Shown here in pieces: positions 9,263 through 19,271 of a stretch of DNA of 64,000 bases. The stretch covers positions 124,001-188,000 of the forward strand of contig NZ_QGDT01000011.1 in the NCBI RefSeq assembly GCF_003149085.1, written 5' to 3'. This DNA is from Dyadobacter jejuensis. GTDB lineage: Bacteria > Bacteroidota > Bacteroidia > Cytophagales > Spirosomataceae. Position numbers and translations under genes: made by a program. The stretch's first letter is position 1. Each line of letters begins with the position of its first letter. The notes beneath the pieces were generated by a model. It was not told where the DNA came from and did no database searches. It saw only the letters and a program-made list of their open reading frames with translations.

Positions 9263-12019
9263 TTATTCCTTGGTGACCACCGTATCCAAATTGAGCATCA
9301 CATTGGCCGACACCGACAACGCCGCCAATTCCGGAGTCTTTGTGGCCCCATAGACCAAAATGCTGTCCACCTCAGCGGGATTTTTGCGGTAGGCCGTCAA
9401 AGCCTGATGATATACTTTCTCGAGCACCTTCAGGCTCTGTTCTTCTATAGGCTGAAAGGTCAGAAGCTGATAACCTTCCTTCAGTTGTTCCCGAGGCGTT
9501 TTCCCTTTTTGATTCATCAGGGTTGCCAGCCGCTCAGATGCCTCCATATAGACGGGATCATTTAGCGTTACCAAGGCTTGTAAAGGAGTATTGGTCCGGA
9601 TACGCCGCGATTGGCAGAACTCCCTACTTGGCGCATCGAAGGTGGTCATAGAGGGATAGGGCGAGGTGCGCTTCCAGTAGGTATAGAGTGCCCTGCGGTA
9701 GCGGTCTTCGCCCTCACTTAATAGCCACCTTTCTCCACTGTAGGGCGACTGCCATATGCCATCGGGCTGGGGTGGCATCACACTGGGACCATACATTTTT
9801 TTGGACAATAGCCCACTGATGGCCAAAGCCTGGTCGCGGACCTGTTCGGCACTCAGCCGTACCCGTGGGCCGCGAGAAAGCCAATAATTATAGGGATCCT
9901 TTTCTAGTTGTTCCTGATTGGTTTGGGAGCTCTGCTGGTAGGTGGCCGAAAGCACAATTCTCTTTAGCAGGGTCTTGACACTCCACCCGTCGTCTTCCAT
10001 AAAGCTTACTGCCAGCCAATCGAGAAGTTGCTGGTGGGTAGGAGGACTCCCTTGAGAACCAAAATCCTCAACCGTTTCTACGATACCGTATCCGAAGATC
10101 TGCTCCCAGAATCGGTTGACAATGACCCGGGCGGTAAGTGGATGGTTGCGACTTACCAGCCACTGAGCCATACCAAGCCTATTTTTGGGAGCTTCGGCTG
10201 GTAAGTCGGGAAACAAGCCGGGTACTCCAGGCTGCACTTCCGGTCCTTTTACTAGCCAATTGCCACGTTCAAATACATGAGTCTTCCTAGCCAAATCCCC
10301 CTTTCCATCCCATAATATGGGCATTTCTTCTACCCGCTTGGCCACTAAGCTTACGTACTGCCTAAGGACCTGCTCATAACCTGGCTCCTGAGCTCCTGGG
10401 AGTGGCTGCTGGAACGACACCCACTTAATTTGCACCCACCGATCCGGGGTCTTAGGGCTTGTCATTGTAAAATACAAATCATGCTTCCCATCCTGCGGGG
10501 ACATAGGCAATATGAGGACACTATCGCGACAGGGCTTAGTAAGCCTCACCTGGGCACGCACAGGCCCGTCTACCGCCCCAGTCCGTACCTGTAAGGTAGG
10601 TCCCTCGGCGCCGGTACTCACCGAGAGCATTAAAGAAGTCTTGCCAGTAAGCGTCACTCTTTTCAGCCTAGCCGAACTGCTTTGTTTTAATCCTAAATAT
10701 TTCCCATCTATCATGGTGGCGTTAACCAGGCTGTCAAAATCATGGGAATTCACCTTAGGCTCCATGACATATAGAAACTCAGCAAATTCTTTTTTTACGC
10801 CTGCATCATGACCTTCTATCCAGGAAAGCACTTCCTGGACCCTCAGGGAGTCGTCGGATGGATAAATACGCAATGCGGGCGACTCGGTGGGGACATCCTC
10901 ATCGCGGGTGTTATTGAAAAACGCCATGTACTTATAGTACTCCTCATGAGAAATAGGGTCGTATGGGTGGCTATGGCACTGCACACAAGCGAAGGTAGTG
11001 CCGGTCCATACCTCCCAGGTCGTGTTGACCCGGTCTATTTGTGCGGCCACCCTAAACTCCTCATCGACGGTACCTCCTTCATCGTTATTCATCGTATTGC
11101 GGTGAAAACCCGTTGCCACCAGATTTTCGCGAGAAGGCAAATTCGCCGACTCGGCAGGAAGCAAATCCCCTGCCAGCTGCTCAATGGTGAAAGTATCGAA
11201 GGGCTTATCGGCATTAAAGGCCTTCACCACATAGTCGCGGTAGCGCCAAATATTCCGGGGACCATCTTTCTCATACCCCTTCGTATCGGCATAGCGTGCC
11301 AGATCCATCCACATGGCGGCCCAGCGCTCCCCAAAACTAGGAGCTGCCAGCAGGCCATCCACCAACCGTTCATAGGCATCGTCGGAGTCGTCGGCTACAA
11401 AGTCGGCCACCTGTTGGGGAGTAGGCGGCAAGCCTGTAAGGTCCAAACTAACCCGGCGAATTAGCGTGGCCTTGTCCGCCTTCTCCGAAGGAGACAGCCC
11501 TTCTTTCCGGAGTCGGTCGAGCACAAAGTAATCGATCGCATTTTGAGGCCAGCTCGAAGTGTTGAGGTCTAGCAGGCCAAAAAGATTGCTGAGGTTTCGG
11601 AGGCTGGGGAGCTCGGGACGATCTACCTTTTTATAGGCCCAATGTCTTTCCCAGGTGGCCCCCTGGTCGATCCACCGTTTCAGAATGTCCACATCTTCCT
11701 GGGCTAAAGGCTCCGCATTTTTGGGCATCCGGTCGTCGGGGTCGCTGGTTTCTATGCGTCGTATCATTTCGCTGGCATGGGCATTGCCCCGTACCACCGC
11801 AGGCTTTCCCGACTTCCCGGGCTGCAACATATCCTCTTCGAACAAGAAGCTAACATCCCCCGCTTTTTTTACTCCTCCATGACAACCTATACAATGTTTG
11901 TTAAGGATGGGCTTCACCTCGGCATTATAGTCGACTTTAGAACCGAATATCCCGTCCCAACTAAAATAGGAAACCAGTAAAATACCCGCTCCAAAAGCGA
12001 TAAAAATAGATTTTCTCAT
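9263..12019 (-). CDS. PSD1 / planctomycete cytochrome c protein (DUF1549-DUF1553)
   Basis: 918 residues. An N-terminal membrane anchor or signal (residues 4-20) precedes a cytochrome c domain with CIGCH at 43-47 and a distal methionine in DRMPK near residue 98. The DUF1549 region ([36 protein letters not shown]) contains a second Cxx[17 protein letters not shown]1553 follows ([43 protein letters not shown]). It is first in the leftward cluster. Function of the family is unknown; two hemes suggest an oxidation outside the cytoplasm. A CAAAnnTA (minus-strand TATTTTTG) lies 78 bp upstream. Confidence 0.88.
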   Translation of the reverse strand: MRKSIFIAFGAGILLVSYFSWDGIFGSKVDYNAEVKPILNKHCIGCHGGVKKAGDVSFLFEEDMLQPGKSGKPAVVRGNAHASEMIRRIETSDPDDRMPKNAEPLAQEDVDILKRWIDQGATWERHWAYKKVDRPELPSLRNLSNLFGLLDLNTSSWPQNAIDYFVLDRLRKEGLSPSEKADKATLIRRVSLDLTGLPPTPQQVADFVADDSDDAYERLVDGLLAAPSFGERWAAMWMDLARYADTKGYEKDGPRNIWRYRDYVVKAFNADKPFDTFTIEQLAGDLLPAESANLPSRENLVATGFHRNTMNNDEGGTVDEEFRVAAQIDRVNTTWEVWTGTTFACVQCHSHPYDPISHEEYYKYMAFFNNTRDEDVPTESPALRIYPSDDSLRVQEVLSWIEGHDAGVKKEFAEFLYVMEPKVNSHDFDSLVNATMIDGKYLGLKQSSSARLKRVTLTGKTSLMLSVSTGAEGPTLQVRTGAVDGPVRAQVRLTKPCRDSVLILPMSPQDGKHDLYFTMTSPKTPDRWVQIKWVSFQQPLPGAQEPGYEQVLRQYVSLVAKRVEEMPILWDGKGDLARKTHVFERGNWLVKGPEVQPGVPGLFPDLPAEAPKNRLGMAQWLVSRNHPLTARVIVNRFWEQIFGYGIVETVEDFGSQGSPPTHQQLLDWLAVSFMEDDGWSVKTLLKRIVLSATYQQSSQTNQEQLEKDPYNYWLSRGPRVRLSAEQVRDQALAISGLLSKKMYGPSVMPPQPDGIWQSPYSGERWLLSEGEDRYRRALYTYWKRTSPYPSMTTFDAPSREFCQSRRIRTNTPLQALVTLNDPVYMEASERLATLMNQKGKTPREQLKEGYQLLTFQPIEEQSLKVLEKVYHQALTAYRKNPAEVDSILVYGATKTPELAALSVSANVMLNLDTVVTKE

Positions 12020-12341
12020 GGACTACCTTTTAATAAATGAATGTAGGGCTCGTTTAGGAAATGAATAGCCCATATACTTTATTATATATTATATGGCAAA
12101 AATACAACCAAATAAAGGGTTTTGATAATCAAACCCTTTGAATTTGTTCTGCAAGTCGATTGAATGAAGGATCGTACCCATCAATAACCCAGTTGAATAG
12201 GTAGGGGCCAGGATACGCGAAGAATTCAGTAAAAAAGCGAAAGCGCTTAAATCTACTCCAAAATTTAAAATAAAAATTTTATATCATGCTGGCAGCCACT
12301 ATAATGGGTGGCGAACAGTCGCCCTAGGGGATCGAATACCC
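12020..12341. promoter_or_regulatory. Intergenic region with candidate promoter and hairpin before the PSD1 cluster
   Basis: No gene seen. On the minus strand, TATTTTTG at 12097-12104 fits the -7 consensus for the PSD1 cluster, about 70 nt ahead of its start after initiation; no good -33 box at normal spacing was found. A near-perfect palindrome (12114-12139, one bulged T) lies just upstream. It could end the GH95 transcript or bind a regulator. A small GCCAC/GTGGC hairpin (12296-12314) lies right behind the GH95 stop. Confidence 0.35.
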
Positions 12342-14639
12342 TTATTTGGAAAGGCTTAATATGGCCCAGCCCCCGGCTTTACAGTTCAATTCTATGAAAC
12401 CTTCGTTGGAGTCGTTCTCTTTTACACCATGGGCACTTTCGACCTTCCAATCTGCAGCATCTAATTTCAATACGGCAACACCATCCTTTTCGGCCCAAAT
12501 TTTTATCCATGATAGCTCGCCATCTCGTTTTTTAGCACTCACCAAAAACGCCCCTTCGGCCCTCAATTTTTCAAAAGAAACATTTTGCCAATCGGCCGGA
12601 ACAGCCGGCAATACTTCAATAAAACCGGCATAACTCTGTAGTAGCATCTCTTGCAACCCGGCCGCAAAAGCGAAATTCCCTTCGAGGGTAAAAGGCCGAT
12701 ATGTATACTTGGACAATCCTGATTTGGTCTGATCGCCATTGACATGAAAACTATTGGGCAAACAAAATGCCTTAGCAAAAGTGGATAATGCCTTAGCTGC
12801 ACCGACCCCATCTTTGGCCCTAGCCTTTAGGTTGGCCAACCAAGAATAGGAATACCCACACCAATAATCGGGCCCGACACGATCCAATTGCTCGATCGTA
12901 TTCTTAATAATAGTCTGTGCTCTTGGCCCGTCCTCCCACTTAATAAGCCCCAAGGGGTGTATTGCCATCAGGTGCGAAAAATGCCGATGCGATTGGTTAT
13001 AAGCCATACTGGGGGCAAACATCAGTTCATGATTTTCGGTAATAGCAAATTCACCAAACTCCGACAACAAGCTTTGCCACTTTTCGGCCTCCTCCATCTT
13101 ACCCAGCTCAATGGCTAGTTCAGCTCCTTCGGACAATACCGTTTTCATCAGGGCCAGGTCATAATTGGTATTCTCAGCGAACCAGGCGTCCAAACTGTTG
13201 TCATTTATTTCGGGACTTGAGCTTATCGGCAGCTTACGGAGCCCGTTGCTATCGGGCTCGGTAATATTCCCAAGAAATTTACACACTTCACTCACCCACG
13301 GATAGGCCCGATGGGCCAGCAACTCACGATCCATACTGTAGCGCCATTGCAAATAATAATGGTGAGCCAACCACGCCGATACCGTCGGAGAGAGCGAATA
13401 CTGTATCCACCCGCCCATTTCCGTACCATCGAGGGTGGTAACACCGGGTACGGCCAGCCCATCGACGCCAAAGTACAGTTTGGTATACCGCTTATAATTT
13501 TCAAAATTCTCGTCTAGGTGATCCAAATAACCCAATGCATCGTCCAGATGATTGCCACTATAAGCCGGCCAATAGCTCAACTGGGTGTTCAGGTCGTGGT
13601 GGAAATCGCCTTTCCATGGTGGAATGCGACCATTGTCGGCGGTCCAGACGGCTTGCAAAGATATAGGCGGCGCACCACGACGGGCTGCCGAGCCAAATTT
13701 ATACTGTTCCAAATACCATTGTTTCTCGATCGTCGCATCCGGCACACGGATGGCCGATTTGGCCCAAAACTGCTTCCACCAATTTTGGTGTGCGTTCAAG
13801 TCGGCTTGGTAACTTCTTTTCCATGCACTGGCTACATATTCGGCTGATGTTTTTTGTTGGGGCTTATCCAAATATTGTGAAGAAATACTCCAATTACCTT
13901 CGATCATGCCCTTTTGAGGCTTTTTCCATTGGACCGTTATCGTATATACAAAGCCACCGTAGCCTTCTTGGGTATAGGTAATGCTGTTATTGCCTTTTTC
14001 AATCGTACCCTGTTTATAGCCCAATCTGCGCAAATCATTGCCTTCGACGGAGTTGGCAAGGGCATTTTCATCGAATGCTCCTTGGTATTGCGGAGCTACC
14101 AAGACTGGCTCGAAGCTTTCTGTAACATTTTCAAAACGAAACCATCCAACTGGCTCTTTGGCATGTACGAAAGTCGTTAGCTTCAAACCACTTTTCCAAA
14201 GCACCGTACTTTGTGCATCTGCCAAGCTTAAGTGGACAGAGGCAACTTTCTCTGAGGGGGAGATTTCAAATTCCAAAGCGCCACCCGGAATTTTGGAAGG
14301 AGCGGGTTCCTGGTCATAAGGGCCGTCGAGATAGTTTTGCACGGGTTTGTAATCTTTCTTAGCCACCTGCTGCTGCACCCATTTGAAACTAAATTCATCC
14401 CGATGCAAACCGGCCATCGGACGTAAATCCCATATATCTGCCCGATCCAATGAAAACCGTAATTTCCCTTCCTTCTGCCAGATCAACGCCCCTACCATGC
14501 CATTCCCCAGCGGAATTCCCTCATCCCAGGTAGTAGCCAACGCGTCGAAATGGAGGTTGTGGGATTGAGTGGGTTGGGCGTTAAGTCCATTGTAAATAAC
14601 CGTAAAAACGAATGATAGTTTTAAGGCGGTTTTAATCAT
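12342..14639 (-). CDS. GH95-like glycoside hydrolase (alpha-L-fucosidase/galactosidase type), secreted
   Basis: 765 residues with an N-terminal signal peptide ending near GLNAQ (about 21). The N-terminal domain reads WDEGIPLGNGMVGALIWQ and SLDRADIWD, as in GH95 and related clans. An (alpha/alpha)6 barrel follows: DFHHDLNTQLSYWPAYSGNH, SPTVSAWLAHHYYLQWRYS, and a C-terminal beta domain with EVLPAVPADW. Family members remove fucose or galactose from plant or algal polysaccharides; the exact substrate is not readable. It is transcribed toward the PSD1 cluster but separated by 322 bp, so it is a neighbour rather than a sure operon member. Confidence 0.75.
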   Translation of the reverse strand: MIKTALKLSFVFTVIYNGLNAQPTQSHNLHFDALATTWDEGIPLGNGMVGALIWQKEGKLRFSLDRADIWDLRPMAGLHRDEFSFKWVQQQVAKKDYKPVQNYLDGPYDQEPAPSKIPGGALEFEISPSEKVASVHLSLADAQSTVLWKSGLKLTTFVHAKEPVGWFRFENVTESFEPVLVAPQYQGAFDENALANSVEGNDLRRLGYKQGTIEKGNNSITYTQEGYGGFVYTITVQWKKPQKGMIEGNWSISSQYLDKPQQKTSAEYVASAWKRSYQADLNAHQNWWKQFWAKSAIRVPDATIEKQWYLEQYKFGSAARRGAPPISLQAVWTADNGRIPPWKGDFHHDLNTQLSYWPAYSGNHLDDALGYLDHLDENFENYKRYTKLYFGVDGLAVPGVTTLDGTEMGGWIQYSLSPTVSAWLAHHYYLQWRYSMDRELLAHRAYPWVSEVCKFLGNITEPDSNGLRKLPISSSPEINDNSLDAWFAENTNYDLALMKTVLSEGAELAIELGKMEEAEKWQSLLSEFGEFAITENHELMFAPSMAYNQSHRHFSHLMAIHPLGLIKWEDGPRAQTIIKNTIEQLDRVGPDYWCGYSYSWLANLKARAKDGVGAAKALSTFAKAFCLPNSFHVNGDQTKSGLSKYTYRPFTLEGNFAFAAGLQEMLLQSYAGFIEVLPAVPADWQNVSFEKLRAEGAFLVSAKKRDGELSWIKIWAEKDGVAVLKLDAADWKVESAHGVKENDSNEGFIELNCKAGGWAILSLSK

Positions 14640-14703
14640 AGCGATTGTACTGTTTCAAATGTCTGAAGTCATTTAAGTCCTCCACTCAGGAAAAATTACT
14701 CTG

Positions 14704-14990
14704 TTAATTTTTAAGACCAGCTTGTTCAGAAAACATAAGTACCTCTAATTCATATCTTTGAATATAGGGGATAAAATTTGTATTCCATTCAAAATCCTCC
14801 TGAATAGCCCCTCCTGAATAGCCGTTTCAATATGGTCGATTTGAAATGAGGCCTTTGTAAATTTGGGGAAATTATTTGATAGCTTATAAAAATCGATGAA
14901 AGTTGTTACGATAATATGGCCTTGGGCCAGTGAATTGATAATCAATGCGGGAGTAAAACGGCCCTTTGAAGCATTTAACTTTTCGATGCA
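14704..14990 (-). pseudogene. Fragment of a DUF4276 family gene broken by a 14-bp duplication
   Basis: A minus-strand frame reads ...ASKGRFTPALIINSLAQ then GHIIVTTFIDFYKLSNNFPKF, which matches the DUF4276 core (VTT-IDFYGLP-DFP). At 14796-14823 the sequence CCTCCTGAATAGCC occurs twice in tandem. Taking out one copy restores the frame to QEDFEW then NFIPYIQRYELEVLMFSE, which matches the DUF4276 motif FIPYIQLHEFEALLFS. Both the N-terminus (a TAG lies upstream in frame) and the last ~100 residues are missing, so this is a remnant. DUF4276 genes are often paired with AAA ATPases in anti-phage loci (family knowledge); no partner remains here. Confidence 0.7.
14796..14823. repeat. Perfect tandem duplication, 2 x 14 bp
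   Basis: CCTCCTGAATAGCC at 14796-14809 is repeated at 14810-14823 with no gap. The unit length is not a multiple of three, so it shifts the reading frame of the DUF4276 fragment in which it lies. Confidence 0.95.
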
Positions 14991-15170
14991 CGGTGTCTTG
15001 GGAAGCTATCCGCTACGCTTCCAACAAACACCCCAACAAAACTTACCCATTCAGGTTTAGGTAGGAGCTATGGGGCCCTGTTATGATTATCCTATAAAAA
15101 CAGAGAATATCATTAGCCCTTCATCTTCAAATAGTTATTTTTCTAAAATCACTTAATTATAACCCACTAT

Positions 15171-15527
15171 TCAATAAAAGGCATCCTCCACATGGCGAAT
15201 ATCCAGATGGCCATTGGGCAGGATCAGAATGGCGATAATATCGAAGCGTACATCGTACTGCCAGTCGACATCGAATATATAATGCTCGGCGGCTTTCATG
15301 ATCAGCTTCGCTTTGGTATAGTTCACAAACTCCTCGGGCATTCCAAAGCCCGTGCCGCTCCGGGTTTTCACCTCTACAAAAACCAACATTTTGTCTTTTT
15401 CTGCGATCAGATCGATCTCCATATGTTGGTAGGTATAGTTCTTTTCAATAATCTGGTACCCTTGTTTCTCCATAAACTCGGCGGCACGTTCTTCGCCCCA
15501 GCGTCCGGTATCGTTATGTGTGGCCAT
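15171..15527 (-). CDS. yraN: YraN family (UPF0102) nuclease-fold protein
   Basis: 118 residues, the usual length for UPF0102. GRWGEERAAEFMEKQGYQIIEKNY, the EIDLIA motif and FVEVKTR form the PD-(D/E)xK-like core (Glu-Asp, then Glu-x-Lys), and KAKLIMKAAEHYI follows. The role is unknown; a link to DNA processing is proposed for the family. It is divergent from lipB, with about 100 bp between them. Confidence 0.93.
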   Translation of the reverse strand: MATHNDTGRWGEERAAEFMEKQGYQIIEKNYTYQHMEIDLIAEKDKMLVFVEVKTRSGTGFGMPEEFVNYTKAKLIMKAAEHYIFDVDWQYDVRFDIIAILILPNGHLDIRHVEDAFY

Positions 15528-15631
15528 AGGTTCTCAATTAAAATTAGACATTACTGCTTGTCCCTGTTAACTTTGAAATAAAATAACATTTTTGGTGTAC
15601 CCCATGGGGATACGACTTCGAACCGATATCA

Positions 15632-16363
15632 ATGAATACGCTGATAAATAAAAAAGTAACCTTTCAAGACCTGGGTGTAATAGACTATCAGCAAGCTTGG
15701 GACTTACAGGAAAAAATATTTGCCGATACTATCTCTATAAAAACTGGGAATAGGGGGTTAGCACCCGAAGACCAACGGCCAACCCCGAACCATCTGCTAT
15801 TCTGTCAACATCCGCATGTATATACGCTGGGGAAAAGCGGAAAATCCGAGCATCTCTTGCTCGATGAGGCGACCCTATCCCAGAAACATGCTACGTTTTA
15901 TAAGATTAACCGGGGTGGGGACATCACCTATCACGGGCCAGGCCAACTGATTGCCTACCCTATACTAGACCTTGATAATTTCTTTACCGATATCCACAAA
16001 TACTTACGTTTTATGGAGGAGGCCGTCATCCGAACCCTGGCGGTATACGGGCTCGTGGCAGGTCGAATAGAGGGGCTTACGGGCGTATGGCTCGACCCTG
16101 TAGAACAAATTAACCCTCGGAAAATATGTGCCTTAGGGGTTAAAACCAGCAGGTGGGTCACTATGCATGGGTTGGCCCTCAATGTCAACACCGACCTGTC
16201 GTATTTTGGAAATATCGTCCCTTGTGGCATATCCGATAAAGCGGTAACCTCCCTCCAGCGGGAATTGGGGCATGAAATTGACTTAACGGAAATCAGTACT
16301 ATATTAAAAAACCAATTGGGGATCCTCTTCGAGATGCAGTGGGATGCCATAGATTCAGAATGA
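15632..16363 (+). CDS. lipB: Lipoyl(octanoyl) transferase
   Basis: 243 residues. It moves octanoate from acyl carrier protein to the E2 and GcvH lipoyl domains. Signatures: FCQHPHVYTLGKSG, the substrate-binding NRGGDITYHGPGQLIAYPILDL, then KICALGVKTSRWVTMHGLALN with the conserved lysine and FGNIVPCGISDKAVTSL with the catalytic cysteine. A TAACTTTG -7 box lies at 15568-15575. The stop overlaps the ATG of the next gene (ATGA), so they are translationally coupled. Confidence 0.95.
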   Translation: MNTLINKKVTFQDLGVIDYQQAWDLQEKIFADTISIKTGNRGLAPEDQRPTPNHLLFCQHPHVYTLGKSGKSEHLLLDEATLSQKHATFYKINRGGDITYHGPGQLIAYPILDLDNFFTDIHKYLRFMEEAVIRTLAVYGLVAGRIEGLTGVWLDPVEQINPRKICALGVKTSRWVTMHGLALNVNTDLSYFGNIVPCGISDKAVTSLQRELGHEIDLTEISTILKNQLGILFEMQWDAIDSE

Positions 16364-16773
16364 AAAAGGACATCATATTTCACCCAGTCGACGGGATCCA
16401 GGTGGCGATCGTTCGCCAATACAATGAGTTGAATCAAGCTACATGGGATGTGATCCTGATTAACAAAAAAAACGTCCCTATTTCGAACGTATTCGTTACC
16501 TCCCAAGGCTATAGCGCCCCAGAGCAACAGCGTAAAGAGGCTAAGAAGACCTCTACCTTACGTCACTTTTTCCCCGAAATCGCCCCCGGCGGTCATGTAG
16601 TGGTCGAGCCGATCATGGAGGCACTCTTCCACCTCTACAACCAGTACTGGGTAAGTTTTTTTGTGGACAATCAAGTTTACGACAAAAAATTCATCTTCGT
16701 TCCCGATAGCATTGTGGAGGATCATATGGTCCGGATCCCCACTTTAGGATTAGAGGGAATTCTTCACGAATAA
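16360..16773 (+). CDS. Conserved-looking protein of unknown function coupled to lipB
   Basis: 137 residues from the ATG at 16360, which overlaps the lipB stop by 4 bp; a longer in-frame start at 16339 lies inside lipB and is less likely. No signal peptide or membrane segment. The sequence has a beta-rich pattern (WDVILINKKNVPISNVFVTSQGY, APGGHVVVEPI, WVSFFVDNQVYDKKFIFVPDSI). I do not recognise a domain. The overlap suggests co-expression with lipB, but a role in lipoylation is only a guess. Confidence 0.75.
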   Translation: MKKDIIFHPVDGIQVAIVRQYNELNQATWDVILINKKNVPISNVFVTSQGYSAPEQQRKEAKKTSTLRHFFPEIAPGGHVVVEPIMEALFHLYNQYWVSFFVDNQVYDKKFIFVPDSIVEDHMVRIPTLGLEGILHE

Positions 16774-16792
16774 GCACCCGAATCGACACCAT

Positions 16793-18088
16793 ATGAGCAC
16801 ATCGAATCAGGTAACCCTCAAAGATGCTATTTCTATAGGAATAGGCGGTATGGTCGGTGGAGGTATTTTCGCCGTTTTGGGCTTGGCTGTATCCTTGGCT
16901 CAGGGCGGGACACCCCTGGCTTTTTTGTTTGCAGGAGGCATCGCCTTGCTCACCTCTTACAGTTATGTTAAGCTTTCTATGACTTTTCCAGACCGAGGTG
17001 GGACGGTAAAATTTATAAACCAAGGCTTCGGAAAGGGCACTTTTAGTGGAGGCATCAATAATCTGCTCTGGGTGAGTTATATCATTATGCTATCTCTATA
17101 CGCTTCGGCTTTTGGTTCCTATGCTCCTAATCTATGGGGCCTCACCAAGGATACCGTTATAGACAGCCATATTTATCAGAGTGCTGTCGTGATTTTGGCC
17201 ACCTTTATCAATTATTACAGCATCAGGGTAGTAGGAAAAATAGAATCCTACGCCGTCATCATCAAATTATTGATACTGCTAGGATTTGTAGCTATAGGAG
17301 CCTATGGACTATTTGGGAACGATCATATAACCCAGTTGGCTATTTCGAGCTGGGAAAGTCCTTTGAGTCTTGTGACCGGAGGAATGGTTATTTTTGTGGC
17401 CTATGAGGGCTTTTAACTCATAGCCAATGCAGCCCCCGACATCGTAGAGCCAGAAAAGAATATCCCAAAGGCCTACTACTACTCCATCGTTTTTGTTATC
17501 TTCCTTTATGTTGTCATCGCTATTATTACAGTAGGTTCTTTACCATTCGACAAAATAGCCCAAGCCGAAGATTATGTGCTGGCAGAAGCCGCAAAACCCA
17601 TGCTAGGCACTACAGGGTTCACCATCATCACCATAGCGGCCCTGATCTCCACCTTTTCGGCCATCAATGCTTCCCTATATGGAGGTAGCCGGGTTAGCTA
17701 TGAGATTGCCGAAGACGATGAACTTCCTCATGGGCTAACCAGTAACTTATGGAACCAACCCCTCGGGCTATTCATTACGGCGGTATGTACCTTGCTCATC
17801 GTCAATACCCTTCACTTAGAAAGTATTTCAACTGCAGGAAGTGTCGGCTTCTTGCTTATATTTTCGGCTGTTAACTTTACGGGCTATCGGCTTGCCGACA
17901 AGATCTCCGCCAAAAAGGGGATCCCCTTGCTCGGCTTTGTACTCACGCTGCTAGCCGCACTCACCCTAATCCTTCAACAATTTGGTGCCAACCGTACGGG
18001 GATTCTTATTTCCTTAGGAATTGTGGTGTTCTGTTTTGCTTTGGAGTTCGCCTATAAGCGGTTCGAGGCTAAGAAAAAAAATAGATAG
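16793..18088 (+). pseudogene. APC-family amino acid permease interrupted by an in-frame TAA
   Basis: The reading frame runs for 431 residues with one internal stop, TAA at 17414-17416. Upstream is the APC N-terminus (SIGIGGMVGGGIFAVLGLA) and transmembrane segments up to VAYEGF. After the stop the same frame continues LIANAAPDIVEPEKNIPKA and further membrane segments to KKKNR. The family motif is YEGFELIANAA, so GAA probably became TAA by one base change. No other damage is seen, so this is recent inactivation, readthrough or a sequence error. The second half alone has no good start. It converges with nadD. Confidence 0.85.
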
Positions 18089-18103
18089 CCGATTCCCTGT
18101 ATC

Positions 18104-18676
18104 CTAAATATAGAACTTTTTAAGCTTTATGAGTTGCTCCACCTCCTCGGGAACGAGGTATTTTATAGATTGACCAGACTGAATTCGTTGCCGCAAATAA
18201 GTGGCCGAAATATCCATCAAGGGAGCTTCAATAAACTGTACGGAGGGGTGGTCTTTGAAGAGATGAGGTTTGGAGTTTGGCCTTGGATAAACATATAACC
18301 CCACATATTCGAGGATTTTATCGTGGTTTTTCCAGTTAGGGAATTGGGCCAGATTGTCCTCGCCCATTATTAGCCTAAACTCATGCTGGGGAAACTTTTC
18401 TTGAATCCTCACCAGGGTGTCTATCGTGTAGCTAGGCTTGGGCATATGAAACTCGACATCGCTAGCCTTAAGTAGGCTGTTGTCGCTAATAGCCCGGGCG
18501 ACGAGGTCGAATCGATCAAACTCGTGCAACAAGGATTTGCTTTTTTTAAAAGGATTTTGCGGACTCACCACAAACCAAACCTGTTCTAGGTCCGTGGCTG
18601 TCGCCATGGTATTGGCAATAATCAGATGTCCAATATGGATGGGATTGAAGGACCCAAAGAAAAGGCCAATTTTCAT
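18104..18676 (-). CDS. nadD: Nicotinate (nicotinamide) mononucleotide adenylyltransferase
   Basis: 190 residues. It makes NaAD from NaMN and ATP in NAD synthesis. The nucleotidyltransferase motif GLFFGSFNPIHIGHLIIANTM (residues 4 on) holds the GxFxPxHxGH signature, and ISATYLRQRI near the C-terminus is the second ATP-binding motif (usually ISSTxIR). It lies 12 bp after gmk in a leftward block with gmk and the anti-sigma/sigma genes. Confidence 0.95.
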   Translation of the reverse strand: MKIGLFFGSFNPIHIGHLIIANTMATATDLEQVWFVVSPQNPFKKSKSLLHEFDRFDLVARAISDNSLLKASDVEFHMPKPSYTIDTLVRIQEKFPQHEFRLIMGEDNLAQFPNWKNHDKILEYVGLYVYPRPNSKPHLFKDHPSVQFIEAPLMDISATYLRQRIQSGQSIKYLVPEEVEQLIKLKKFYI

Positions 18677-18688
18677 AAGCAGTGGTGT

Positions 18689-19261
18689 TTAAGGAGTCGA
18701 GATGAAATCCAACACCAATTTTTCGGCCTGTTGCAAGGCCAGTTCCAGGTCGTCGTTCACCAAAACCACGTCAAACTTATCCTCAAAGCTCAGTTCGTAA
18801 CGCACCTTACCCAGGCGGGTCTCTAGTGACTTATCATCCTCCGTTCCGCGACCACTTAGCCTACGAATGATTTCTTCTTCTGAGGACACCTTTACGAATA
18901 TTGCCAAGGCATCGTCCCGATAGGTTTCTTTGATTTTGAGGCCTCCTTTTACGTCGACGTCGAACAGTACATGCTTGCCATTGGCCCAGATACGCTCTAT
19001 TTCCGACTTAAAGGTGCCATAATAATTTCCGGCATATACCTCCTCCCATTCTGCAAATTCGTTCAGACCAATCTTGGTTCTAAATTCATGCTTGGGGATA
19101 AAATAATAATCCTGCCCATCCACCTCATGTTCCCGTTTGGGACGGGTAGCGGCCGACACCGAAAAAGAGAGTAATTCTGGGAATTTATTCAATAAATGAC
19201 GGACTACCGTCGTCTTTCCGGAGCCGGAAGGGGCAGAAAAAATGATAAGCTTACCTTTCAC
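18689..19261 (-). CDS. gmk: Guanylate kinase
   Basis: 190 residues. It phosphorylates GMP to GDP. P-loop APSGSGKTTVVRHLL is at about 10-24. SVSAATRPKREHEVDGQDYYF is the GMP-binding segment, followed by FAEWEEVYAGNYYGT and VLFDVDVKGG. Full length. Ten bases separate it from the anti-sigma gene upstream, so it is probably in the same transcript, and nadD follows. Confidence 0.96.
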   Translation of the reverse strand: MKGKLIIFSAPSGSGKTTVVRHLLNKFPELLSFSVSAATRPKREHEVDGQDYYFIPKHEFRTKIGLNEFAEWEEVYAGNYYGTFKSEIERIWANGKHVLFDVDVKGGLKIKETYRDDALAIFVKVSSEEEIIRRLSGRGTEDDKSLETRLGKVRYELSFEDKFDVVLVNDDLELALQQAEKLVLDFISTP

Positions 19262-19271
19262 GCGAACAGTC

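Noticed and set aside
10808-11464. 218-codon plus-strand frame inside the PSD1 gene
   Set aside because: Lies antisense within a clear conserved protein; composition looks like a shadow, with no motif or promoter.
12237-12262. AAGCG...CGCTT palindrome like a LacI-family site
   Set aside because: Downstream of GH95 and far from the PSD1 promoter box; too short to support a regulator.
15955-16527. 190-codon minus-strand frame across lipB and the next gene
   Set aside because: Antisense to lipB with its conserved motifs; no family features.
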